DNA from: Desulfosporosinus sp. I2
GTDB lineage: Bacteria > Bacillota > Desulfitobacteriia > Desulfitobacteriales > Desulfitobacteriaceae
DNA: 64,000 bases
NCBI RefSeq assembly: GCF_000960765.1
Contig: NZ_JYNH01000003.1
Span: 1-64,000 of the forward strand
Direction: 5' to 3'
The notes under the pieces were generated by a model. That model made no database searches, was not told the DNA's origin, and saw nothing but the letters and a program-made list of their open reading frames with translations. The position numbers and the translations under genes are program-made. This document shows positions 25,980 to 35,437 of the stretch, one piece after another (position 1 is the first letter of the stretch; every line of letters begins with the position of its first letter).

Positions 25980-26450
25980 ATACTTCAAATAGTTATTCCG
26001 GGCCGAAGAACCATGAACCTTGAAGTGTTAGTCCTCGATTACAATGGAACATTAGCCTTAGACGGGCAAATGTTAGAATCCGTTAGGGAAAGTCTCAGGC
26101 ATATATCTCCTTTTCTGGAAATCCATATTCTAACTGCAGATACCTACGGTACCGCAGAGCAGCAATGTGAAGGATTACCCGTTCAGGTAAACTTATTGAA
26201 GACCATAGATCATACTCAAGAAAAGGCGGATTATTTGTTACAGTTTGGTTCCCGTGAAATTGTCGCCATCGGGAACGGAGCAAACGATCAATTAATGCTA
26301 GAAAAGGCTCATCTTGGCATTGCTGTCATTGGGTTTGAGGGAGCCTCTATGCAGACTCTCAATTCTGCGGATTTGGTGATTAATAAAATTGAAGACGGTT
26401 TTGGTTTACTTTTAGAAACTCAGCGTCTTAAGGCATCTTTAAGACGCTAA
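25980..26450 (+). CDS. HAD-like soluble P-type-ATPase-like hydrolase with apparent AUA start
   Basis: This ~156-residue HAD-superfamily protein shows motif I as LDYNGTLALDG, in which the second catalytic Asp is replaced by Asn as in the soluble P-type ATPase-like group, and a later IGNGANDQLMLEKA motif. Family members normally begin with a short strand ending in IPGR just before motif I. The same stretch (LQIVIPGRRTMNLEVLVLDY) is in frame here, but no ATG, GTG or TTG precedes it at the right place. AGGAGG at 25966-25971 is 8 nt before ATA at 25980, the likely start. Otherwise the first ATG is 26013, which would cut the conserved strand. Confidence 0.75.
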   Translation: MLQIVIPGRRTMNLEVLVLDYNGTLALDGQMLESVRESLRHISPFLEIHILTADTYGTAEQQCEGLPVQVNLLKTIDHTQEKADYLLQFGSREIVAIGNGANDQLMLEKAHLGIAVIGFEGASMQTLNSADLVINKIEDGFGLLLETQRLKASLRR

Positions 26451-26505
26451 ACTACCGAGGGCCTTTTGTACCCCATTGAGGTTAGCCGATTCCTGAACAA
26501 GCTCT

Positions 26506-26564
26506 ATAAATTTCACGAGGCTTCAGATGGAGTTTTATTCCATCTGAAGCCTCGTGAAATTTAT
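26506..26564. repeat. Perfect 26-bp inverted repeat, long hairpin
   Basis: Arms at 26506-26531 and 26539-26564 are perfectly complementary over 26 bp with a 7-base loop (GTTTTAT). It lies between two converging genes. No T-run follows on either strand, unlike the other terminators here, so it may be a strong processed hairpin or a remnant of a small mobile element rather than an ordinary terminator. Confidence 0.65.
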
Positions 26565-26610
26565 CCAGAGTTTTGGACCACTATCCCCTTAAATTCCTTA
26601 ACGTCCCAAT

Positions 26611-26949
26611 TTATTTCGGGGCAGTTAACAGCTCGTGAGTGAAAAGCTGTTCCGTGAAAACTTCCATTGCCTTAGACTGTTCATGGTTTTTAGATTTTAT
26701 TAACAAAAAAGAACGAGTTAACCGTTTTCCTTTTATTCGGATCGTCGTCAGTTCTCTAGCAGTTAATTCTTTGCGGACGATCCAACTGGAAACAAGGGCA
26801 ATTCCTAGCCCAGCTATAACTGCCTGCTTGACGGCCTGACCACTTCCAAAAATATAGGACTTTTTGACGTGAATTCCTTGATCTTTGATCAGCTTGTTGC
26901 TGAAGGCTCGGGTTCCCGAACCACTTCCTGACATAGACCCATCCTGTGT
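26611..26949 (-). pseudogene. C-terminal half of a LysR regulator, truncated tandem copy
   Basis: About 107 residues correspond to the effector-binding domain end of a LysR regulator. Stretches such as GSGQAVKQAV-AGLGIALVS and IRIKGKRLTRSF are nearly identical to the intact neighbour at 26986-27909. The DNA-binding half is absent; homology starts abruptly around the QD-GSMSGSGSGTR segment. The frame is open from an ATG at 26934, but no good ribosome binding site is seen. It is best read as a leftover of a tandem duplication. Confidence 0.75.
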
Positions 26950-26985
26950 CGTCGCCTTTAGTTGCCTTTATGCGCTGCCATAAAC

Positions 26986-27909
26986 TTATATATCTGTTCC
27001 CCTTTTGCCCAATTTCCTCCAGGAATTAGCAGATTCATGGGTAAGGAGTTGCTCCATGAAAACTTCCATAGCCTCGGTCATCTCATGATTTTTCGGTCCT
27101 ATTAAATAAAAAGAACGAGTAAGTCGCTTCCCTTTTATTCTGATCGACTTCAATTCCTTGGCATTTAATTCTTTACGCACGATCCAACGTGAGACAAGCG
27201 CAATTCCTAAACCCGCTGTAACAGCCTGCTTAACAGCTTGCCCACTTCCGAAGACATAAGTCTTCCTCACCTTGATTCCCCACTCTTTGATGAGCTTGTC
27301 ACTGAACGCACGAGTTCCAGAACCGCTTTCTCTGAGAATCCATACCTGGTCTTGGAGATGCTCTGAAGTAACAATAGGCAACCTTGACAAAGGATGATGA
27401 TTAGGAACGACTAAAATAATCTCATCCTCCATGATTGAGCGGATTTCAAGGTCATCCTGATTGACTTCTCCTTCAACAAGAGCAATGTCTAAGTGATTTG
27501 CTTGAACTGCATGAATAATCTCTTCCGTATTGGCAATTGAGGTTTCAATCTCCACCCTTGGATATTGAGTCGCAAATTCAGCAACTACAAAGGGCAAAAT
27601 ATATTCTCCGATTGTATAGCTTGCTCCAACCCTCAATGACCCTGTCACTACATTGGATAACTGCTTGATTTCCTGTTTGGCCTTATCCTGTAAAAGTAGA
27701 ATTTGTTTAGCATATCCATAATATATCTCGCCCGATTGCGTAAGCTCTATATGGTTTGACGAACTATTAACGAGTTTTGTGCCAAGTTCTTCTTCCAAGC
27801 TCTGAATTTGTAAACTGACATTGGGATGGGATAGATACAGCTCCTCAGCCGTGCTAGAGGAATTCCTTTGCTCCACTACCGTAACAAAGGTTTTTATAGG
27901 ATCGTTCAT
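26986..27909 (-). CDS. LysR-family transcriptional regulator
   Basis: This 307-residue protein has an N-terminal winged helix-turn-helix (TAEELYLSHPNVSLQIQSLE) and a C-terminal periplasmic-binding-like effector domain from residue ~90. GAGGTG lies 12 bp upstream of the ATG at 27909 (a GTG at 27912 is also in frame). It is divergent from the S-box-controlled metY-metA operon, so a role in sulfur or methionine metabolism, like the CysL/YtlI regulators, is a reasonable guess but not shown by the sequence. Confidence 0.85.
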   Translation of the reverse strand: MNDPIKTFVTVVEQRNSSSTAEELYLSHPNVSLQIQSLEEELGTKLVNSSSNHIELTQSGEIYYGYAKQILLLQDKAKQEIKQLSNVVTGSLRVGASYTIGEYILPFVVAEFATQYPRVEIETSIANTEEIIHAVQANHLDIALVEGEVNQDDLEIRSIMEDEIILVVPNHHPLSRLPIVTSEHLQDQVWILRESGSGTRAFSDKLIKEWGIKVRKTYVFGSGQAVKQAVTAGLGIALVSRWIVRKELNAKELKSIRIKGKRLTRSFYLIGPKNHEMTEAMEVFMEQLLTHESANSWRKLGKRGTDI

Positions 27910-28145
27910 CACAGCTTACACCTCTAGTTTTTTAAATCTAAGTCAGAATTGATGCATATAATGATACTTCTTTTCCCGAAAATTCACAACGTCGTTTTCC
28001 TTACAATCTTATCCTTTTCTTTAGCTAACTATCCTTTTCTATAGAGCCTATCCTTTTTGGCATTGTTTAAACTATGTTTTTCCTAATCCTTAAGAACTCT
28101 TCCATCCCGTAATATCATATAACAGAAATTAGCAATTGCTGACTG

Positions 28146-28174
28146 TTGACACAGCTAGCGATTTGATTTATAGT
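28146..28174 (+). promoter_or_regulatory. Sigma-A promoter of the metY-metA operon
   Basis: TTGACA at 28146-28151 is a perfect -35 box, spaced 17 bp from TATAGT at 28169-28174. Transcription would begin near 28181, just upstream of the S-box riboswitch. Confidence 0.8.
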
Positions 28175-28206
28175 AGCAATAACCTAACAAACTAAATATT
28201 AATTTT

Positions 28207-28314
28207 CTCTTATCAAGAGTGGCGGAGGGACTGGCCCAATGATGCCCGGCAACCGATAGCGTAAGCTATGAGGTGCTAATTCCAACAGAACACTAATGTT
28301 CTGAAAGATGAGAG
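28207..28314 (+). ncRNA. SAM-I (S-box) riboswitch
   Basis: The conserved S-box core is present: CTCTTATCAAGAGTGGCGGA, then GGGACTGGCCC, a GATGCCCGGCAACC segment, and the closing AAAGATGAGAG that pairs with the start (P1). A P3 hairpin (GATAGCGTAAGCTATGAGG) and a P4 hairpin (AGAACACTAATGTTCT) lie between. It binds S-adenosylmethionine and represses the downstream methionine genes through the terminator at 28333-28364. Confidence 0.95.
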
Positions 28315-28332
28315 TAGCGTGTTAAATGATAT

Positions 28333-28364
28333 AACGGCCGCTTCTCTTGAAGTGGTCGTTTTTA
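28333..28364 (+). terminator. Riboswitch-controlled terminator
   Basis: AACGGCCGCTT and AAGTGGTCGTT pair with two G-U pairs around a short loop and are followed by TTTTTATT. It follows the S-box aptamer by 18 bp and is the expression platform. Confidence 0.85.
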
Positions 28365-28480
28365 TTAATTAACACGGCCAGAACAATACTCTCTCGCGAA
28401 TCAAAACTTGATCTCTGGATTGCCACAACCTGTTTTACCCTTTTCCCTTTATCTATTCTCACAGTATGTCATCTAAATAA

Positions 28481-29794
<1,314 letters not shown>

Positions 29795-29845
29795 GAAGCT
29801 AAGCCTCAGTGGTATGGCAACGTCATCTCGCGGGATGCAAGTCAG

Positions 29846-29926
29846 GGACGGTTCTCGAACTTGCATTCAAACCCGTGACGCAGTGTCACAAAGGACGAAC
29901 GAACCGTCCCTTTGCACCTATCTCAT
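29846..29926. repeat. REP-like inverted element between metY and metA
   Basis: AGGGACGGTTC at the left and GAACCGTCCCT at the right are inverted arms. GTGACGCAGTGTCAC lies in between as a small palindrome. Elements of this type, built on GGGACGGTTC and TGTCAC, occur widely in clostridial genomes. No coding frame crosses it. The rest of the metY-metA gap holds a ribosome binding site only. Confidence 0.55.
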
Positions 29927-30017
29927 ATACCAAAATAAAAGGAGCGACACTCGATGATAGTTGAATATAAATTCGAACTTCGCGCATCGAGCCTCGCGCC
30001 TCGAAAGGGGTTTATCC

Positions 30018-30941
30018 ATGCCGATTAAAATACCTGAAAATCTGCCTGCTCTAGATATATTGCATCAAGAAAACATCTTTGTAATGGGAGAAAACCGTGC
30101 CTTTCATCAGGATATCCGTCCCTTAAAAATTGTTATTTTGAACCTCATGCCCCGCAAGGAAATAACAGAAATACAACTTTTAAGATTACTCGGCAACTCT
30201 CCCTTACAAGTCGAAATCGTGCTTTTGCATATTGATTCCCATATTTCTAAAAATACCACTCAAGAACATCTAGATTCCTTCTATAAAAGCTTTAGCGATA
30301 TTAAAGGACAAAAATTTGATGGCATGATTATAACCGGAGCCCCGGTAGAGCAACTTGAATTTGAAGAAATCTCCTACTGGGAAGAACTTAAAGTCATTAT
30401 GGACTGGACAAAAACTCACGTTACCTCTACGTTCCACATCTGTTGGGGAGCTCAGGCGGGACTCTATTACCATTATGGTATTCCTAAATACCCACTTCCT
30501 GAGAAAATGTTCGGCATCTTTAAACACAATGTGAATAAGCGCAGCTTAAACGGGATGCAACTACTGCGCGGTTTTGATGATGAATTCTTTGTTCCCCATT
30601 CACGCCATACGGAAATTAAAGGTATCGACCTTGAAGCCCACCCTGAATTGGAAATTTTGTCGGAGTCGGATGAAGCTGGACTTTACATTGTTGTTTCTAA
30701 AGATGGACGGCAAGTGTTCGTAACAGGACATTCGGAGTACGATACTTTAACCTTAAAAGAGGAATACGAGCGGGACGTAGCCAAAGGACTTTCTATCGCT
30801 CTTCCAAAAGGTTACTTTCCCAATGATGACCCAACTAAAACGCCAATCCACAATTGGCGCTCTCATACAAGTTTACTCTTTCAAAACTGGTTGAATTACT
30901 ACGTCTATCAAGAGACTCCCTATGATTTAGGAGGTCGCTAA
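30018..30941 (+). CDS. metA: Homoserine O-acetyltransferase (MetA/HTS fold)
   Basis: This 307-residue protein belongs to the MetA family, with catalytic Cys142 in [14 protein letters not shown], the conserved VPHSRHTE His segment and a GHSEYD segment with the Glu. Residue 111 is Glu ([10 protein letters not shown]). In the studied MetA proteins Glu at 111 goes with acetyl-CoA and Gly with succinyl-CoA, so despite the usual succinyltransferase label this enzyme should make O-acetylhomoserine. That agrees with metY just upstream. AAAGGGGTTTATCC precedes the ATG at 30018; an earlier in-frame ATG at 29961 would add an unconserved tail. Confidence 0.9.
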   Translation: MPIKIPENLPALDILHQENIFVMGENRAFHQDIRPLKIVILNLMPRKEITEIQLLRLLGNSPLQVEIVLLHIDSHISKNTTQEHLDSFYKSFSDIKGQKFDGMIITGAPVEQLEFEEISYWEELKVIMDWTKTHVTSTFHICWGAQAGLYYHYGIPKYPLPEKMFGIFKHNVNKRSLNGMQLLRGFDDEFFVPHSRHTEIKGIDLEAHPELEILSESDEAGLYIVVSKDGRQVFVTGHSEYDTLTLKEEYERDVAKGLSIALPKGYFPNDDPTKTPIHNWRSHTSLLFQNWLNYYVYQETPYDLGGR

Positions 30942-30968
30942 AACTAGTGGACTTAAATAAGCCTAAAC

Positions 30969-31005
30969 GAAAGCTACCGATAATAGCATACTATCGGTAG
31001 CTTTC
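30969..31005. terminator. Bidirectional terminator after metA
   Basis: GAAAGCTACCGATA and TATCGGTAGCTTTC form a perfect 14-bp stem with a 9-base loop. It separates metA from the converging oleate hydratase gene. Confidence 0.75.
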
Positions 31006-31025
31006 TTGCCAGTGCAATGACACAT

Positions 31026-32606
31026 TTATCGGTAGGATGTTATTAAAGTACTGAACAAAGTTCTTATATCATATTGATACTGATTAATGGGACAAATTTC
31101 TTGCGAGATTCCAAAGAGTTTGTAGACAGCAATTCTTGCTGCGCGCACAGAATATTCTTCAGTAAAAACAACATCATCCGGAATTTCGCAGAACTGACCG
31201 ACGAAGGCCAAATTAGTCGACCCTTCTGGAACAATTTGTGGTCTGTCGCCAAGCGCTCTAGGCATAAATTGGGATGTAATAAACGGCATCATACACGGTA
31301 TGCAGTTAGCTGATTTAACAATCTCTTCTCTGTCATCCTCAAATTCAAGATGGCATAACAACTCAGTCAATATCTCTTCTCCCGTGCAATCACTCATCCT
31401 TTTCTTAACATAATCTCCTACTTTGTCTGGATACAGTCCGTACCCCCAGAATACCTTGACATTGTCAGGCTGATTGAGAAAGTGTGGTTGATATGCCAGC
31501 ACGATTGACATAAGCCAACTTGAATCCTTAAAGGTAACCAGTGCTCCTGAGCCCGCTTTATTACGTGAGAACTTTTCCATCAAATCAAAGAATCTCGAAT
31601 CCTGACAAGTTACCGTGAAGGATTCCCACTTCGAGCCGTCAATATCCTCATCAAAGGAGGAGGGATTTCCAAACCCTTGCTTTTTCTTGGCAAGCGTATC
31701 CCACAATTTCCATGAGTTTCCTTTCCCCATTAACTCTGGAGCTTTGCTCATCGAACCGAGACTATAACCATCCGTCATGGAACCGTTCGTGACGATAACC
31801 TGATCCCCTTCATTAAGCTTAATCACTCCCTGAATACCCTCTCGGGTATAACGAATGGCTGTCACAGTAATATCATCAGAATCCTTGAAGTCCAGATCGG
31901 TCACTGTACATTTCATATCAAAATCAACCTTGTATTGATCTAAATATTTTTTCAGCGGAAGAATAATTGAATCATACTGATTATATGGTGTTCTGGTAAC
32001 TCCCTCTAACGTCTGAATTCTGGGGAATTCATGCATGAACCGAATCATGTATCGTTTGAACTCAACCGCACTGTGCCAAGGTTGAAAAGCAAAGGTGGTA
32101 GCCCACATATACCAGAAGTTTGTCTCAAAGAAATGAGGTCCAAACCAATCACTGATCCTTGCTTTACCCATCTTTTCCTCAGGTGTCATCACCAGTTTAG
32201 CCATGGCAAGGCGATCACCGAGATCGAACCCCATCGACATAACATCTTCAATTTCGGCGTTTTTGTTAACAAGTCTTGCTTTAGCTCGAGTCGGATGTGC
32301 TGTATCAAATTCCATAATTTCCGTTCTCACAGATTTGTCAGGGTCGTTCAAGCTGGGAATAGTACTTAACAATTCCCACGTATTCTCATAAGCCTCATCA
32401 TTAAGCATTCTCCCGCCGCGAATCACATATCCCTGTTCGGAATTTCCGGAGCCATCATTGCTTCCACCGACAATTTTCATTTCCTCAAGAATATGAATAT
32501 TATTTCCAGGGAAATCACAATCCCGAATTAGATAAACAGCACCCGCCAGTGAAGCTAATCCGCCACCAATGAAATAAACATGCTTAGTTTCATAGTCTTT
32601 CTTCAT
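31026..32606 (-). CDS. ohyA: Oleate hydratase (myosin-cross-reactive antigen family)
   Basis: This ~526-residue FAD protein begins with a dinucleotide-binding motif (YFIGGGLASLAGAVYLIRD) followed by HILEEMKIVGGSNDGSGN, the hallmark of the MCRA/oleate hydratase family. Other family segments are GGRMLNDEAYENTW, FHFFET-type WFGPHFFETNFWYMW and CIPCMMPFITSQFMPR. It adds water to the double bond of unsaturated fatty acids, giving 10-hydroxy acids, probably as detoxification. GGAGGTAATGATC places the ATG at 32606. A TetR-family regulator gene lies upstream on the same strand. Confidence 0.9.
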   Translation of the reverse strand: MKKDYETKHVYFIGGGLASLAGAVYLIRDCDFPGNNIHILEEMKIVGGSNDGSGNSEQGYVIRGGRMLNDEAYENTWELLSTIPSLNDPDKSVRTEIMEFDTAHPTRAKARLVNKNAEIEDVMSMGFDLGDRLAMAKLVMTPEEKMGKARISDWFGPHFFETNFWYMWATTFAFQPWHSAVEFKRYMIRFMHEFPRIQTLEGVTRTPYNQYDSIILPLKKYLDQYKVDFDMKCTVTDLDFKDSDDITVTAIRYTREGIQGVIKLNEGDQVIVTNGSMTDGYSLGSMSKAPELMGKGNSWKLWDTLAKKKQGFGNPSSFDEDIDGSKWESFTVTCQDSRFFDLMEKFSRNKAGSGALVTFKDSSWLMSIVLAYQPHFLNQPDNVKVFWGYGLYPDKVGDYVKKRMSDCTGEEILTELLCHLEFEDDREEIVKSANCIPCMMPFITSQFMPRALGDRPQIVPEGSTNLAFVGQFCEIPDDVVFTEEYSVRAARIAVYKLFGISQEICPINQYQYDIRTLFSTLITSYR

Positions 32607-32776
32607 GATCATTACCTCCATCTTTTTCTGTCTCTGCGCTTCGTGAGAGTTGATACATTATTTATACAGTCTTAAGCGTTCAAAAACTATGAACAATATC
32701 GCCAAGATGTTTAAAATCGTTACATTAGCTATGAATTGTATAGTTTTTTGGTCTTTTGATTTTAAGTCCAAGCAAA

Positions 32777-32800
32777 TAAAAAAGAGGCCGTAACACCTCT
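32777..32800 (-). terminator. Terminator of the tetR-type gene
   Basis: On the minus strand AGAGGTGTTACGGCCTCT folds into a short stem and is followed by TTTTTTATT. It lies directly after the TetR gene stop codon, so the regulator and ohyA are probably transcribed separately. Confidence 0.65.
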
Positions 32801-32807
32801 CTGGTAA

Positions 32808-33374
32808 TTACATCCTCTTCTCATATCGTTGCAAGGCACTGGCGAAATTCCCCTCCACCAACTCACTTAGTTTTTCGATAATGACTTCGGGTTTTTCCTT
32901 CATCCCTGTCTTCATCCATTGAATCACCAAACCAATAAAGGCCAGCGCATAAAAATCCGCCATGAACTTTTTATCCTCATCCTTGACCTTCATATCCTGT
33001 GATACTTCAGTGACCACTCCCATCAACAATTCGAAAGCAATCGAGTGGAGAAAAGTGTCGAGATGATCTCTCCCTAAGGAATTCAGCGTGTTGAGACAAA
33101 AAGCCTTGTTCTTCCCAATATAAAGGAAGATTTTTAAAAAACCATCCTCCCAGGTCGTATAAGTCTTGTAGTTAGCTATACTCTCAACAGCTTCTGTCGT
33201 ATAGATCCAACCCAATAAAGCATAGATATCCTGGAAATGATAATAGAAGGTTTGTCGATTGAGCTCGCAATCATCCACAATTTCTTGAACTTTAATTTTG
33301 TGCAGAGGAAACTTTTCCATCAAGCGTTTTAACGACGTTGCCAGCGCTTTTTTGGTCAGAGATGACCTAGGCAT
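32808..33374 (-). CDS. TetR/AcrR-family regulator (DhaS-like)
   Basis: This 188-residue protein has an N-terminal TetR helix-turn-helix (VQEIVDDCELNRQTFYYHFQDIYALL in two parts) and a C-terminal DhaS-type ligand domain. It lies directly upstream of oleate hydratase on the same strand and may sense fatty acids and control it. The frame opens at a GTG at 33389; the ATG at 33374 with GGTGGGAG 8 nt upstream gives the usual MPRSSLTKKAL start. Confidence 0.85.
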   Translation of the reverse strand: MPRSSLTKKALATSLKRLMEKFPLHKIKVQEIVDDCELNRQTFYYHFQDIYALLGWIYTTEAVESIANYKTYTTWEDGFLKIFLYIGKNKAFCLNTLNSLGRDHLDTFLHSIAFELLMGVVTEVSQDMKVKDEDKKFMADFYALAFIGLVIQWMKTGMKEKPEVIIEKLSELVEGNFASALQRYEKRM

Positions 33375-33743
33375 TCTGTCTGCTCCCACCTTTTATGAAT
33401 AAACTAAATACCTCTTCGAATTAGTACTTTCAAGGATATTGATTCTTACACTCACCCTATTATAACACAAAAAGGTGGTCTTCCTACTTCACTATCCGGC
33501 CTATCACACAGCGCAGAAATACCCTGCACGCCGAGAAAAAAATCCTTAGACATCTCATGGTAACAAATCTGTTTTAGAAACAAAAAGCTAACTATTCTTG
33601 GGAAGATCTTCTGCCATGATTTCTTTGCCCGTTTAAGCATATTCACATAGACTAGCAACTCCTCCCGTGAAGCAACATTCAGCTTCATATCCTGTAACTT
33701 AAGCGTGAGTGGCGAAGTCATAAACAACTTAGGGGTGCTTCAA
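33375..33743. other. Intergenic region without a convincing gene
   Basis: This 369-bp stretch holds the upstream region of the TetR gene. One minus-strand open frame (33452-33727) has no ribosome binding site and no family resemblance. I see no repeat or clear promoter. Confidence 0.5.
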
Positions 33744-34087
33744 ATGCCAGACCACAAGCATAACTCAGAAAAATTGTGTGATCCTTCTGATATCGAACAG
33801 AACAAAACCATGGCTGCCCTTGCTTATTTCCTCTTCTTTCTGCCCCTTATAGCTTGCAAAGATTCCCAGTATGGGAGATTTTACGCAAATCAAGGTTTAT
33901 TAGTCCTGATATTGAGCGTTGGTGGCAGTATGGCTTAATGATTATTTTTTTGATCATTACGGGACTTCTCAATGGACTTCTCAATGGACTTTTCAATCGC
34001 GTTGAGTACACCCAGCAAGAAAAAGGAAGAGCAGGGCCACCATCAAAATGGTTAGGCCATAAAAAGTTAATGGTCACAATCTCATGA
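33744..34087 (+). pseudogene. Decayed small membrane protein (DUF4870-like)
   Basis: From an ATG at 33744 with AGGGGTGCTTCAA upstream, the frame encodes QNKTMAALAYFLFFLPLIAC and YANQGLLVLILSVGG, typical of small DUF4870-type membrane proteins, and then stops at 33938. A second hydrophobic segment (QYGLMIIFLIITGLLNG) is found in another frame immediately downstream, so the gene is frameshifted. A 12-bp unit GGACTTCTCAAT occurs in three tandem near-identical copies at about 33962-33998, which may have arisen by slippage. Confidence 0.6.
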
Positions 34088-34297
34088 GTGGCTGTTCCAC
34101 AATCGAAAAACCACCCTTTTTTAAAATAAATTAAAAAGTCTTGCAAACTTTCGTACTCTTGTGTCAATATTAATATACTAAGTAAATTCTTTTTGGGGTT
34201 TTCTGTCGTATTCCATGGAAACGGATAAAACTCAGTTTTTAAGTCCGCTTTTTGCTCATTCATGTTTTTCAGTTTAAAGGAATAGGGGGTAAGCAGT

Positions 34298-35287
34298 ATG
34301 AAACCGTCAGTTTATATAGGCATTGACCTCGGGGGGACTTCCATCAAGATGGGCCTTGTAGATCAGCTGGGTAATATTCTCTATACTCTGGAAAGCCCAA
34401 CACCGGTCAAAGCTGGATACCATCAGGTATTAGCTGTCTTCTCTCAAATGGCTGAGAAACTTTTTCAGAATAACAAATATGAATGGAAAGACATTATAGG
34501 TGTAGGTGCAGGCGTTCCTGCCTTTCTCGATCAGCAAAAGGGTATTGTTATTGAGGCAGTTAACCTTAGCTGGAATCATGTGCCTTTAAAAGAAGATCTA
34601 GAGAGAATGTGGAAGGTGCCGATTATGGTTGATAACGACGCAAATGCAGCTGCCCTGGGAGAAATGTGGAATGGGGCTGGAAAAGGAGCTTCACATTTAA
34701 TCTGCCTGACACTGGGCACCGGAATTGGTGGTGGCGTCATCATTAATGGAGACATTTATCACGGCGCCAATGGAAGTGCAGGAGAAGTAGGACACATGAC
34801 CGTAAGACATCAAGGTGGACGTAGTTGTAATTGTGGCAGAAAAGGTTGCCTGGAAACTGAAGCATCGGCAACAGCTATTGTGTTGGATGCCCTAGAACAG
34901 GTGAAGGGGGTATCGAGCGGACCGTTGAAAGAAGAATATGACAAAACGGGAACGATTACAGCAAAATCAGTGGTACAATTGGCACAACAAGGGGATTTTT
35001 TAAGCATAGAGATTATCACAAAAGTTGGTCGCATCCTGGGAAGCACCTTAGCTCAAATGTGCTATCTATTAAATCCTGAGGTTATTGTGATTGGCGGAGG
35101 AGTTGCACTGGCTGGCAAGGTTCTTTTTGATCCTCTGATCCAGGCCTTTAATAATGCAATTCTTCCCAGAGTGGCAGAAAATACATCCATTATTCCAGCT
35201 AAGCTGGGGAATCGGGCTGGGTTGACGGGTGCAGCCTGGTTGATTCATCGAAAAAACATAGGATCGCGTGAAGCCAAAGGTAGTTGA
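34298..35287 (+). CDS. ROK-family glucokinase
   Basis: This 329-residue ROK kinase shows the ATP motif IGIDLGGTSIKMGLVD at the N-terminus, the catalytic-region VDNDANAAALGE, the GTGIGGGVIING segment and the zinc site CNCGRKGCLE. It phosphorylates glucose or a related hexose in the cytosol. It lies directly upstream of the mglBAC importer on the same strand, so it may act on sugars taken up by it. GGGGGTAAGCAGT precedes the ATG. Confidence 0.9.
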   Translation: MKPSVYIGIDLGGTSIKMGLVDQLGNILYTLESPTPVKAGYHQVLAVFSQMAEKLFQNNKYEWKDIIGVGAGVPAFLDQQKGIVIEAVNLSWNHVPLKEDLERMWKVPIMVDNDANAAALGEMWNGAGKGASHLICLTLGTGIGGGVIINGDIYHGANGSAGEVGHMTVRHQGGRSCNCGRKGCLETEASATAIVLDALEQVKGVSSGPLKEEYDKTGTITAKSVVQLAQQGDFLSIEIITKVGRILGSTLAQMCYLLNPEVIVIGGGVALAGKVLFDPLIQAFNNAILPRVAENTSIIPAKLGNRAGLTGAAWLIHRKNIGSREAKGS

Positions 35288-35437
35288 CTCTACTAGTTAT
35301 GAGATTAATTGGCTCGTCCGCCAACAAAAGAAAATCCTTGACTATTCAGAATACTGAACCCTATAATGTACTTAAGTAATTAAATTTATTAAGTTAGTGC
35401 CTAAAAAGAAATCTATTCTAAACAAGGAGGATTACGC

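Noticed and set aside
33452-33727. Minus-strand 91-codon open frame upstream of the TetR gene
   Set aside because: No ribosome binding site, no recognisable domain; probably chance.
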